Assembly (NCBI RefSeq): GCF_021631985.1
Contig: NZ_CP070225.1
Span: forward strand, 1,860,001-1,924,000
Origin: Sandaracinus amylolyticus
GTDB taxonomy: Bacteria; Myxococcota_A; Polyangia; Polyangiales; Sandaracinaceae
Direction of reading: 5' to 3'
Length of the DNA: 64,000 nucleotides
Below are positions 1 through 8,737 of the stretch, piece by piece; position 1 is the first letter of the stretch; every line of letters starts with the position of its first letter. Both the position numbers and the translations under genes were made by a program. The notes beneath the pieces are model-generated. The model was not told the origin of the DNA, did no database searches, and saw nothing but the letters and a program-made list of their open reading frames with translations.

Positions 1-2988
1 GATGGTCGCGTGATCGGTGGGTGGCGCGAGGTACACGCCGAGCAGCGCGGAGAGCAGGCTCGCGCTGCGCTCGCGCCGCGCGCGGCCGACCCGCAGCAGC
101 TCGATCGCGACGGTGTGCTGGCGGGGATCGTCGGCGCGAAGGACCGCGCGGCGCAGCAGATCGCGCTCGGTGATCACCTCGAGCATGCCCGCGCGATCGA
201 GGGCGCGCTCGGCCACTCGCTCGCGGACCCGGGAGTCGCCGCTCTTGCCCGGCTGATCGTGATGGCGACGTCGCGACTTCGTCGCGCGCGCGCTGGGCGC
301 GGCGAGGTCGTGCTCGTCCTCGTATCGATCCCAGCGATCCTCTTCGGACGCGGTGGAGCCCTCGAGGCGGATGCGCAGCGCGGCGAGCCGATCGCGCACC
401 CGCTCGACCGCGTGCAGCACCTCGTCGAGCTCCGCGCGCGCCTCGCCCGAGAGCGCGCGGCGTCGCTGCATGAGCTGCGCGGTGCGCTCCTCGAGCAGGC
501 CGCGCTCTTCGATGGTGTGCACCTCGTCGAGCACGTCGGGGAGCAGCGGCTCGAGCTCGATCGCCGGACGATCGAGCAGCGCGGCCATCGGGTGCTCGGC
601 GAGCACGGGATCGGCCTCGACCAGCGGATCGGTGCGCGCGCTGAACCCGCTCGCGTCCGACGCGAGGCGCACGATGCGCATGCGCCCCCGCGGCCCGCCC
701 GCGATCTCCTCGGCGAGCAGAGAGCCCACGCGATCCTCGAGCCACCGCTTCACCGAGCGCGCGCCGCCTTGGACGTCGAACGCCTCGTGCGCGATGCGCG
801 TCACCGCGCGCTCGTTCGCGAACACGTAGACGCCGCGCTCCGCGAGGCCGCGACGTGCGAGCAGCTTCGAGAGCTCCTTCTCCGCGACGCGCTCCGCGAC
901 CTCGAGCGAGAGGGGATCGAACGGAACGACGCGATCGATGCGGTTGAAGAGCTCGGGCGGGAAGAACTCGCGCACCGCGCGCAGCACGTCGAGGCGCTGC
1001 CCCTGCACCGAGGGATCGAACCCGATCGCGGCGCCGCTGCGCCCGCCGAGGTTCGACGTCATCAGCACGACGGTGTGCGTGAAGTCCGCGGTGATGCCCG
1101 CGGCGTCGGTGAGGCGACCTTCGTCGAGCAGCTGCAAGAGGAGCTGCAGCACCGCGGGGTGCGCCTTCTCGATCTCGTCGAGCAGCACCACGCAGAAGGG
1201 CTGCTCGCGCACCCGCCGCGTGAGCATGCCCTCGGGATCCCAGGCGTCGCCGATCAAACGTGCGACCGCGCCGGGGTGTCCGAGCTCGCCCATGTCGATG
1301 CGCACGAGGCGCTGCTCGCCGCCGTAGAGCCAGCGCGCGATCGCGCGCGCGAGCTCGGTCTTGCCGGTGCCGGTCGGGCCGGTGAGCAGGTAGACGCCGT
1401 AGGGCCGGCGCGGATCGACCAGGCCCGCGCGGATCCGCATCGCGAGATCGACCGCGGCGCGCACCGCGGCGGGCTGGCCCATCACGTCGCGCGCGAAGAA
1501 CGCTTCGACGTCGGCGGGATCGAGCGGCGCGTCGGGCTGCACCAGCGACGCGGGCAGCCCGGTGCGGCGCGCGAGCTCGGCGACGACGTCGGCGGGTCCG
1601 ACCGCGCGCGGCGGATCGTCGGGGCGCTCGGGGGCGCGACCGACCGCGCGCAGCAGGTCGAGCGCCTTGCCCGGGAATGCGCGCCCCGGCGAGAGCCCAC
1701 CGCCGAGATCGAGGATCGCGCGGTACGCGAGCGGCGCGAAGCGCACGCGGCGCTCGTGCTCGAGGCGACGCGCCTCGTGGAACATCATGCGCAGCACGAC
1801 ATCGACCGGCGGCTCGTGCACCAGCACGCGCTGGAAGAGCTCGGCGAAGCCCGGCGCGTCGTCCTCGAGCCGCTGCAGCTGCTCGGGTGTGACCTCGCCG
1901 ATCATCACGATCTCGCCGCGCGCGAGCGGGCCCCGGAACACGTCGGCGAAGCTGCGATCGCTGCCGGTGTGACGCCCCGCGCGACCGAACGTGTGCAGGT
2001 CCTCGACGCGCAGCACGACGGGGCGCGCGCGGCAGTCCGCGAGCACCTCCATGCAGCGCTTCTCCCACTCGCCGAGGTGCGACATGCCCGCGATCGTGCG
2101 GCGCGCGGAGATCGACCAGACCTCGGTGACGCGATCGAGGTTGCGGTGCGCGGACCAGCCTTCCGCGTCGAGCAGATCGACGATCGCACGATCGACGAGC
2201 GTGCTCTTGCCGACGCCCGGCGCGCCGACGACGAGCGTCGACTGCTTGCGGGGCGCGCAGAGCAGGCGCTGCAGCTGCTCGCGGTGCGGCGAGCGCGGCA
2301 TGCCGGTCGCGAGCGTGCCTTCTGCCGCCCGCACGGTGAGGTTGGTGCCGATGCGCGGGAGCACGCGCAGCCCGCCGCGCTTCTTCTTGCCGCGGGCGTC
2401 GACCATCGAGTCGAGATCGAGATCGGCGAAGGGATCGCGCTCGCGCTCGGGGATCCCGTCGAGCAGCGACGTCACCTTCGTCGAGAACGACATCGAGGTG
2501 ATCGAGTCCTTGCCGTCGGTGGTGAGCACCTCGAGCTCTTCGTCGCTCAGATCGGCCCAGCGCGACGCGAAGAAGACCCTCGCCTGATCTTCGAGCGGCC
2601 GCTCGGGATCGAGCGCGAACCACTCGTGCTGGCGGAGCGGGTGATAGACGAGCGTCACGCGATGCTCGGGCGTGGCCCATCGCGGCTCGAGCACGAGCGG
2701 GTGCGCTCCGATGTGCGCGCGACGCCCGAGCCGCTCGCCGTCCAACGAGAGCTCGAGTCGGACGCGGCGCAGCTCGAGACCACGCGCCGGCTCGAAGCGC
2801 GCGAGCTCCAGCGGCGGAAGGCCCTCGAGCACCGCGCGCAGACGCTCGACGAGCGCCTGCTGCGCGCGCACTGCGGATGCGCCCGAGCGCGTCACGACGT
2901 GCGGCGAGGTGCCGAGCGTCGTCCACTCCCACTGCGCGCCGGTGCACACCTGATAGACCGCGACGCGGAACGAGAGGCGATGGCTCAC
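1..2988 (-). CDS. ClpB-like double AAA+ ATPase, C-terminus cut by window edge
   Basis: Open for 996 codons with no stop before the window edge, so the C-terminus is missing. The GTG start overlaps the TGA stop of the upstream ATPase gene (GTGA, 2985-2988) and is preceded by GAGGAGG, which points to translational coupling. The first AAA+ module has Walker A GAPGVGKST near 2200 and a weak Walker B (VVLRVEDLHT). The second, Clp/HSP100-type module has Walker A GPTGTGKTELA near 1375, Walker B VVLLDEIEKAH near 1170 and the sensor stretch VVLMTSNLGG. No Clp N-terminal repeat domain is visible; the first roughly 240 residues are unlike it. After the D2 module come coiled-coil-like helices (about 590-420) and a segment that may begin the same release-factor-like domain seen in the neighbour. 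Expected role: ATP-driven protein remodelling in the cytoplasm. Substrate unknown. Confidence 0.85.
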   Translation of the reverse strand, partial: MSHRLSFRVAVYQVCTGAQWEWTTLGTSPHVVTRSGASAVRAQQALVERLRAVLEGLPPLELARFEPARGLELRRVRLELSLDGERLGRRAHIGAHPLVLEPRWATPEHRVTLVYHPLRQHEWFALDPERPLEDQARVFFASRWADLSDEELEVLTTDGKDSITSMSFSTKVTSLLDGIPERERDPFADLDLDSMVDARGKKKRGGLRVLPRIGTNLTVRAAEGTLATGMPRSPHREQLQRLLCAPRKQSTLVVGAPGVGKSTLVDRAIVDLLDAEGWSAHRNLDRVTEVWSISARRTIAGMSHLGEWEKRCMEVLADCRARPVVLRVEDLHTFGRAGRHTGSDRSFADVFRGPLARGEIVMIGEVTPEQLQRLEDDAPGFAELFQRVLVHEPPVDVVLRMMFHEARRLEHERRVRFAPLAYRAILDLGGGLSPGRAFPGKALDLLRAVGRAPERPDDPPRAVGPADVVAELARRTGLPASLVQPDAPLDPADVEAFFARDVMGQPAAVRAAVDLAMRIRAGLVDPRRPYGVYLLTGPTGTGKTELARAIARWLYGGEQRLVRIDMGELGHPGAVARLIGDAWDPEGMLTRRVREQPFCVVLLDEIEKAHPAVLQLLLQLLDEGRLTDAAGITADFTHTVVLMTSNLGGRSGAAIGFDPSVQGQRLDVLRAVREFFPPELFNRIDRVVPFDPLSLEVAERVAEKELSKLLARRGLAERGVYVFANERAVTRIAHEAFDVQGGARSVKRWLEDRVGSLLAEEIAGGPRGRMRIVRLASDASGFSARTDPLVEADPVLAEHPMAALLDRPAIELEPLLPDVLDEVHTIEERGLLEERTAQLMQRRRALSGEARAELDEVLHAVERVRDRLAALRIRLEGSTASEEDRWDRYEDEHDLAAPSARATKSRRRHHDQPGKSGDSRVRERVAERALDRAGMLEVITERDLLRRAVLRADDPRQHTVAIELLRVGRARRERSASLLSALLGVYLAPPTDHATI

Positions 2989-5900
2989 GGCGCCTCCTCG
3001 TCGAGCGTCTCGCTCGTGGTGGGCACGTCGAGCGATCCGCGCACCGACGAGGCTGGCTGGCCTCCGCCCATTCGCCAGAGATGCTCGAACACGATCGCCT
3101 CGAGCTCGCGCGCCGCGTGCGCAGGATCGAGCGCGAGCCGCTCGCGACCATCGAGGATCGCGAGCGTGCGCGTCGCGAGATCCCAGTCGCGCACCGTCGT
3201 CGCGCGCGCCGAGATCTCACCACGAGGGCGCGGCTCGGTCATCGTCGGTGCGAGCCAGGACGCGTCGTCGAGCGGGCCCTCGGTGCGCAGCACCGTGATC
3301 GTGAGGTGCTCGCGTCGCTCGCCGTGCCTCCAGCGGTGCAGGCCCGCCTCCGCCGCGAGCAACGCGCCCGCGTCGCGTCCGCGCATCGCGAGGATCACCG
3401 AGGTCGACGCACGATCGTCGCGCTCGAGGCGCTCGCGTGCCTGATCGGCCGTGCGCGGCGGGCCCCAACGTCGTGTGATCGGCCAGTCCTCGCCGCGATC
3501 GCCCTCGAGATGCATCCGCCCGACCCATCCGAGCTCGCTCTCGCGATCGAGCAGCGGGAGCAGCCAGCGATCGAGCGTGCGTCCACCACGCTCCTCGACG
3601 AGCAGCACGATCGAATCGGCGCGCAGCGGCGCGACGAACACGCGCCCGAGCGCGCGTCGCAGCGCCCACTCCGACGCGCGCGCCTCGGGGAGCAGGGTCT
3701 CCGCGCCACGTCCCGAGAGCACCGATGCGAGCGCGAGCTCTTCGATCGACTCGAGCTCGCGCATCTGCTCGATCACGCGATCGCTGGGATCGGCGAGGCG
3801 ATGGTGCTCGGTCCGCAGCGCGCCGATCTCGCGCGCCGGCACGTCGCCGCGCCGTCGATCCTGCTCGTCGACGTCGCCCCACGACATCTCGGACACCAGC
3901 AGCTCGACGCGGGCGCGCACGTCCGTGAACGCTGGCGCCGCGAGCCACGCCTGAGCACGACGGCGCACCTCGGTGATCGCCTCGAGCTCGATCACGTCGC
4001 GACGACCGGTGCGTCCCTCGCCGCGCTCGATCTCGATCACCAGCCCGTCGATCACCGTGCGCGCGAGCGGCGAGGTCTTGCTCGCCGGCTCGTCCTCGTT
4101 CCGAACGCGCACCACCGCGTGGCGCGCGCGATCGCCGAGCCGCGCGAGGAGGTGCGCCGCCGGCGCGACGAGCGAGTCCTCGACGTGACGCCGGAGCGCG
4201 CGCGCGCCGTAGTGCTCGCTGGTGCCCACCGTCGCGAGGCGGTCGGCGGCGGCGTCGCTCACCACGAGCGCGACGCCGTGCTCCACGAGCCCGCGTCGCT
4301 GCTCGATGCGCGCGAGGAGCAGCCGCACGACCTGCCGCATCTCGATCGTCCCGAGCGGATGCAGCGGCACGATGCGATCGATGCGGTTCACCAGCTCGGG
4401 GCGGAACGTACGCTCGACCGCGCGCAGGTAGTGCTCGTCGTCGGGCACCGCGCGCGCACCGATGCCGATCGACGCCGCGCGATGCGTCGCGCCGAGGTTG
4501 CTCGTCATCACGACGATCGCGTCGTGGAAGTACGCGGTGCGACCGCGTCCGTCGGTGAGCCGCCCTTCACCCGTGACCTGCAGCAGCAGATCGAACACCG
4601 CCGGATGGGCCTTCTCGATCTCGTCGAGGAGCACCACGCAGAACGGCTGCTGGCGCACCGCGCGGGTGAGCAGACCGTCGCCGCCCTCCGCGCCGATCAG
4701 GCGCATCGCCGCGCTCGGATCGGCGTACTCGCTCATGTCGAGCCGCAGCAGGCGATCGGGCGATCCGAAGAGGTGCGCGGCGAGCGTGCGCGCGAGCTCG
4801 GTCTTCCCGACGCCGGTGGGCCCGACGAAGAGGAACGTCGCGAGCGGCTTGTCGCCCGGCGCGAGATCCGCCTTCACCACGCAGAGCGTGTCGACGACGC
4901 GGCGCACCGCTTCGTCCTGACCTGCGATGCGCGCCGCGAACGATGCGCGCAGCTCGTTCGCGTCGAGGCGTCGATCGGGTCGCAGCAGCGCTTCCGGCAC
5001 GCCGCTCGCGATCGAGAACGCGCGGAACACGCGCGCTGCGTCGATCGACGCGGCGCGATCGGCGCGTGCCTCGGACTCCTCGGCGGCGCGGATCTCCTCG
5101 AGGAGGCGCAGCGCCTTGCCGGGGAAGGGCTGGTACGGGAGGAAGCGCTCCGCGAGATCGAGGAGCGCGACACGTCCCTCGGCATCCGGCATCGCGCGCT
5201 CCGGCGCATGGGCGCGCGACCACGCGACGGCGGCATCGAGCGCGCGCTCGGTGCTCGCACGATCGAGCGGCGCGACGCGCACGCGATGGAGCAGCGACGC
5301 GAAGCCCGGCTGTCGCGTCTCGAGGCGATCGGCTGCGTCGTCGGAGATCTCGCCCAGCAGTCGCAGCCGCCCCTGCTCGAGCCAGCTCTTGAGCGACGAG
5401 ACGAGGTCGACGCTGCCCTCGGCGCGATCCGCGAGCAGGTCGCCGAGGTCGTCGAAATAGAGGAACGCCGAGAGCGTCTCCGCGGCCTCGATCACCCGGC
5501 GCAGCCGCTCCTGCCACTGCCCGAGGAAGCTCATCCCCGCGACGAGCTGCGCCGCCGACGTCTGGTACACGCGCGGCACGCGCCCCGCCGCGCGCTCGCG
5601 ACGAATCCACGCGTGCACCACCGCGCTCTTGCCGACCAGCGGCGCACCGACGATCGCGACGCGAGACGTCTCGCGCGTCGCGCAGAGCGCCGCGAGCATC
5701 GCGACCTCGCGATCGCGTCCGATCACCGGCGGCGCTTCTTCGGGGAGCTCGCGGTGCAGCGGGCGCGCGACGGTGCGCAGCAGATCGTCGGCGCGCTTCT
5801 GCGCTTCGTGCTGCGCGCGACGCTTGCGCTCCGCGGCGCTCGTCGCGTCCGTGCTCGCCTCGAGGGGCACGCGCACCGGCTCGAGCGTGTGCCCGGCGAC

Positions 5901-6398
5901 GCCCATCAGCGCCCGTCGCGCATCGGGCGTCGGCGCGAGCGCGGCGAGCAGTCGCGCGGCCTCGCGCTTCGCGACCTCGTCGACGTCCTCGTCCGCTGCC
6001 GCCCATCCCGCTGCGGCGAGCGTCGGGAAGAGCAGCCACGCATCGCGCGCGCCCTCGCGATCGGGCCCGGTGGGCACCACGACACAGGGCACGTCGATCG
6101 GGATCGGGCGCTGGATGCGACGGGGCAACGAAGGATCGCGCAGCTCCGCGCGCACGGCGCGCAAGGTCGTCGTGATCGGCAGCGCGTGACGCGCCACGCG
6201 CTCCGCGCTTCGTGCTTGCGAGAGCGTCGCCGCGAGGAAGAGGCGCAGCTCTTCGATGGCTTCGCCTTCTCGCTCGAACGCGATCGCGCCCGGGTCGACC
6301 GGCGAGCGCACCAACGCGCGTCCGCCTGGGAGCGCCTGCACCAGCGCGAGCGTGTCGATGTCTCGCGCGCCTCGGACGTCGTTCGGCCCCTCGCTCAC
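2985..6398 (-). CDS. ClpB-like double AAA+ ATPase with release-factor-like C-terminus
   Basis: 1137 residues, GTG start. AAA+ module 1 has Walker A GAPLVGKSAV and Walker B LYFDDLGDLL. Module 2 has Walker A GPTGVGKTELA, Walker B VVLLDEIEKAHPAVF and sensor VVMTSNLGA, which is the ClpA/ClpB D2 signature. The N-terminus (about 200 residues) is not a Clp_N domain. After D2, residues about 860-1110 are unusual: a helical region, then SIVLLVEERGG...DRWLLPLL (from 929), VILAMRGRDAGALLAAEAGLHRW (split here as VILAMRGRDAG / ALLAAEAGLHRW, to 1023), then REHLTITVL and a tail with LAILDG. These follow, in order, the PCRF part of bacterial RF1/RF2 (gGdEA..LL.MY, I.G..AYG.L..E.GVHR, RRHTSFA) and its C-terminal VLDG, but there is no RxSGxGGQ segment between them. 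The ATPase identity is secure; the release-factor likeness is my reading of motifs. Confidence 0.88.
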   Translation of the reverse strand: MSEGPNDVRGARDIDTLALVQALPGGRALVRSPVDPGAIAFEREGEAIEELRLFLAATLSQARSAERVARHALPITTTLRAVRAELRDPSLPRRIQRPIPIDVPCVVVPTGPDREGARDAWLLFPTLAAAGWAAADEDVDEVAKREAARLLAALAPTPDARRALMGVAGHTLEPVRVPLEASTDATSAAERKRRAQHEAQKRADDLLRTVARPLHRELPEEAPPVIGRDREVAMLAALCATRETSRVAIVGAPLVGKSAVVHAWIRRERAAGRVPRVYQTSAAQLVAGMSFLGQWQERLRRVIEAAETLSAFLYFDDLGDLLADRAEGSVDLVSSLKSWLEQGRLRLLGEISDDAADRLETRQPGFASLLHRVRVAPLDRASTERALDAAVAWSRAHAPERAMPDAEGRVALLDLAERFLPYQPFPGKALRLLEEIRAAEESEARADRAASIDAARVFRAFSIASGVPEALLRPDRRLDANELRASFAARIAGQDEAVRRVVDTLCVVKADLAPGDKPLATFLFVGPTGVGKTELARTLAAHLFGSPDRLLRLDMSEYADPSAAMRLIGAEGGDGLLTRAVRQQPFCVVLLDEIEKAHPAVFDLLLQVTGEGRLTDGRGRTAYFHDAIVVMTSNLGATHRAASIGIGARAVPDDEHYLRAVERTFRPELVNRIDRIVPLHPLGTIEMRQVVRLLLARIEQRRGLVEHGVALVVSDAAADRLATVGTSEHYGARALRRHVEDSLVAPAAHLLARLGDRARHAVVRVRNEDEPASKTSPLARTVIDGLVIEIERGEGRTGRRDVIELEAITEVRRRAQAWLAAPAFTDVRARVELLVSEMSWGDVDEQDRRRGDVPAREIGALRTEHHRLADPSDRVIEQMRELESIEELALASVLSGRGAETLLPEARASEWALRRALGRVFVAPLRADSIVLLVEERGGRTLDRWLLPLLDRESELGWVGRMHLEGDRGEDWPITRRWGPPRTADQARERLERDDRASTSVILAMRGRDAGALLAAEAGLHRWRHGERREHLTITVLRTEGPLDDASWLAPTMTEPRPRGEISARATTVRDWDLATRTLAILDGRERLALDPAHAARELEAIVFEHLWRMGGGQPASSVRGSLDVPTTSETLDEEAP

Positions 6399-6407
6399 AG
6401 CGGTCGC

Positions 6408-6413
6408 ATCCTA
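6408..6413 (-). promoter_or_regulatory. candidate -10 element of the ATPase pair
   Basis: On the minus strand TAGGAT ends 9 bases before the GTG start at 6398, so a transcript from it would have almost no leader. No clear -35 hexamer is visible. The same hexamer precedes the start at 10605. Confidence 0.35.
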
Positions 6414-6536
6414 CGCGGGAATGCGCGCGCGCGTGCCTCCCGTTCGTGCCGCGAACGCGCCCGCTCGTTGCGGGCCCACGACGGCTCGACCGGATCGCGC
6501 GAGGTCGCTGCGATCGCGAGCCCATGCTGGAGGCCG

Positions 6537-7352
6537 ATGCATACGACGCTCGCTCACGACACGATCACCGCGGCACGCGCCACGTGGGGCGTCGCATCGT
6601 CCCCGCCGATGCCACGATGGCGCGAGTACATGGCGTGGATCGACGCGCGCCGCGCGGATGCGGAGCGCTTCAACCCCGGTGAGATCGCGCTCGAGCGATC
6701 GCTGATCGCGCTCGTGACCGGGACCCGCACCGATGCGCCCCACGACGCGCTCCCCTGGCTCGACGGCGCCGCGGGCCCACCCTCGCGTCGTCTCTACTGC
6801 GCGCTCGTCTCGTTCGTCGACGACTACGACGGGCCGTTCCCGACCGAGCTCTTCCCGCACGACGAGGTGCACGCGCTGCGGCTCGCCCTGCGCGCGCAGC
6901 GACGCGCGCTGACGATCGACGAGCAGCTCGCGGTCGCGCTCGATCACACCGGGAATCGTGCGTTCCCCGCGGCGATCCTGCTGCACGCGGTGATGCGCCT
7001 CGTCGCCCGGGATCGCGACGCGCGCGCGCTCGGTGGGCTCGACTGGGAAGAGCGACTCCACGACGCGGCGTGCATCGCACCCTTCGCGCCCTCGGTGGCC
7101 GGCGACGGAGATCCGCCGGGCGACACCTATCACTACTGGGCGAACTTCGCGGTCGGCTTCCACGCCGCGCTCCACGGTCGCGTCGCACCGCGCGCGCTCG
7201 GCGCCGCGTTCTACCTCGGTCCGATCGCGATGCGCTGGATCCGCGAGGGCGTGTTCGGCAGCGAGCTCTTCGCGGGTGCGCACACCGAGTGCGACCGCAT
7301 GGGCCTGCGCCACGGTCGTGCCGTCGCGGGTGCGATCACGAGGTCGCGATGA
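6537..7352 (+). CDS. conserved hypothetical protein
   Basis: 271 residues. I do not recognise the family. The ATG at 6537 follows GGAG at a reasonable distance; the reading frame stays open far upstream, but there it is only the antisense shadow of the ATPase gene. The protein looks soluble, without a signal peptide or membrane segment. It is rich in aromatic and histidine residues in the second half (for example TYHYWANFAVGFHAALHG and FAGAHTECDRMGLRHG), which may form a metal or ligand site. It ends in an ATGA overlap with the DUF962-like gene, so the two are probably translated together. Possible helical protein of unknown role. Confidence 0.7.
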   Translation: MHTTLAHDTITAARATWGVASSPPMPRWREYMAWIDARRADAERFNPGEIALERSLIALVTGTRTDAPHDALPWLDGAAGPPSRRLYCALVSFVDDYDGPFPTELFPHDEVHALRLALRAQRRALTIDEQLAVALDHTGNRAFPAAILLHAVMRLVARDRDARALGGLDWEERLHDAACIAPFAPSVAGDGDPPGDTYHYWANFAVGFHAALHGRVAPRALGAAFYLGPIAMRWIREGVFGSELFAGAHTECDRMGLRHGRAVAGAITRSR

Positions 7353-7795
7353 GCGCGCGTGCCCTCACGCATCGGGCGCCGCCGGGTCGGCCCGAGGAGC
7401 TGCTCGTGCTGCCGCCGCTGCTCGCGCGCCTGCCGATCCTCCGCGAGCTCCCGGCGTTCTGGCCGATCTATCTCTGGCATCACCGGCGGCCCTGGACGCG
7501 GCGTCTCCATCACCTCGGCTCGTGGTCGTGCATCGCCGGCGCGGTGCTCGCGCTCGCGCTCGGCGCGTGGTGGGCGGTGCTGCTCGGTCTCGTCGTCGGC
7601 TACGGACTCGCGTTCGCCGGGCACTGGGTCGTGGAGCGCAACCGACCGCTCACCTTCGGGCGCCCGATCCTCGCGGGGATCGGCAACTGGATGATGTTCG
7701 CGCTCGAGCTCGGCGGGCGCCTCGAGGTGCACCTCCAGGTCGTGCAGGAGCAGCCGCGCGACGACTGGGACGACTACGACGTCGGCAGCAACTGA
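7349..7795 (+). CDS. DUF962 / Mpo1-like membrane protein
   Basis: 148 residues, ATG start overlapping the previous stop (ATGA). The protein has a central pair of hydrophobic segments (about residues 58-95) framed by histidines: WHHRRPWTRRLHHLGSW before them and FAGHWVVERNRPL after. This layout, with the following GNWMMFALEL, is that of the DUF962 family, whose yeast member Mpo1 is an iron-dependent dioxygenase acting on 2-hydroxy fatty acids at the ER membrane. A fatty-acid alpha-oxidation role here is inferred from the family only. Length matches the bacterial members. Confidence 0.8.
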   Translation: MSARALTHRAPPGRPEELLVLPPLLARLPILRELPAFWPIYLWHHRRPWTRRLHHLGSWSCIAGAVLALALGAWWAVLLGLVVGYGLAFAGHWVVERNRPLTFGRPILAGIGNWMMFALELGGRLEVHLQVVQEQPRDDWDDYDVGSN

Positions 7796-7797
7796 TC

Positions 7798-7825
7798 TTG
7801 CTCGCGTGGGGCGAGCGGGTAATGT
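7798..7825 (+). promoter_or_regulatory. candidate sigma70-type promoter of the ABC exporter operon
   Basis: TTGCTC (7798-7803), a 16-base spacer and TAATGT (7820-7825) overlap the end of the DUF962 gene and lie 9 bases before the ATG at 7835. No Shine-Dalgarno sequence follows, so a very short leader is implied. Confidence 0.45.
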
Positions 7826-7834
7826 GCGCCGCGC

Positions 7835-8737
7835 ATGACGATCCGGGACCTCGGTTACCGCCCGTACGACGGTCCACGACTGCCACCGTCGAACGCGGTC
7901 TGGGTCCTCTTCCGCTACGGCCTCGGACGCGCGTGGGCGTCGTGGCTCGTGAAGCTCGCCGCGTTCACCGCGTGGCTCCCGGTGATCGGCTTCGTCATCG
8001 GCTCGTGGGCCGCGAACTCCGCGATGGAGGCGGTCCCGCCCGAGGCGCGCGCCGAGGTGCTGCCGCCGATCGTGCATCTCTTCGCCGACGAGTCGCGCGC
8101 GCTGAGCGGGCTCTTCGGTCTCGAGACCTGGTTCTTCGTGAGCCTCGTGACGGTCGGCGCAGGCGCGGGCGCGATCGCGCACGACCGCACCCATCGCGCG
8201 TTCCAGTTCTACTTCGCGAAGCCGGTCACGCCCGAGACCTACCTCGCGGGCCGCGTCTCCGCGATCGCGACCTGGGTCTTCGCGATCGCGTTCGTCCCCG
8301 CGTTCCTCTACTGCATCGCGCTCGCCGCGTTCGGGCCGCGCGAGGAAGCGCTCGACACGCTCGGGCTCCTGCTCCCCGCGCTCGTGTTCTCGCTGCTCCT
8401 CGCGATCGTGATGTCGATCGCGTCGGTCGCGGTGTCGTCGCTGAGCGCGAGCCGCGCGCTCACGATCTCGACGTGGCTCACGGTGTTCGTCGTGCCTCAC
8501 GTCATCGCAGGCGTCGTCGACGTGGTCTCGCGCGCGAGCGGTCGCCAGGAGGGCTTCCCCTGGCTCTACCTCGGCTCGTTCACCGCGATGCTCGGCACGG
8601 TGCGCGACGCGCTCTTCAAGCTCGACGATCCCAGCGCGCTCGAGTGGTACCACGCGGCCGGCGCGCTCGGCGTGATGGTCGTCGGGCTCGGAGCGCTCGC
8701 GCTGCATCGCCTGCGCGCGCAGGAGGTGATCACGTGA
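7835..8737 (+). CDS. ABC-2 type transporter permease
   Basis: 300 residues. An integral membrane protein with about six hydrophobic segments: KLAAFTAWLPVIGFVIGSWA near the N-terminus, FFVSLVTVGAGAGAIAHD, WVFAIAFVPAFLYCIALAAF, LLLPALVFSLLLAIVMSIAS, LTVFVVPHVIAGVV, and AGALGVMVVGLGALALHRL at the end. The segment AHDRTHRAFQFYFAKPVTPETYLAGR is the typical cytoplasmic element of ABC-2 exporters next to the ATPase contact. It overlaps the ATPase gene by GTGA and forms one unit with it and a second permease, most likely an efflux or lipid/polysaccharide export system. Substrate unknown. Confidence 0.85.
   Translation: MTIRDLGYRPYDGPRLPPSNAVWVLFRYGLGRAWASWLVKLAAFTAWLPVIGFVIGSWAANSAMEAVPPEARAEVLPPIVHLFADESRALSGLFGLETWFFVSLVTVGAGAGAIAHDRTHRAFQFYFAKPVTPETYLAGRVSAIATWVFAIAFVPAFLYCIALAAFGPREEALDTLGLLLPALVFSLLLAIVMSIASVAVSSLSASRALTISTWLTVFVVPHVIAGVVDVVSRASGRQEGFPWLYLGSFTAMLGTVRDALFKLDDPSALEWYHAAGALGVMVVGLGALALHRLRAQEVIT

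Noticed and set aside
1-6398. ClpV ATPases of a type VI secretion system.
   Set aside because: No T6SS gene (sheath, Hcp, VgrG, baseplate, TssJLM) is in view, and the N-terminal ClpV domain is absent.
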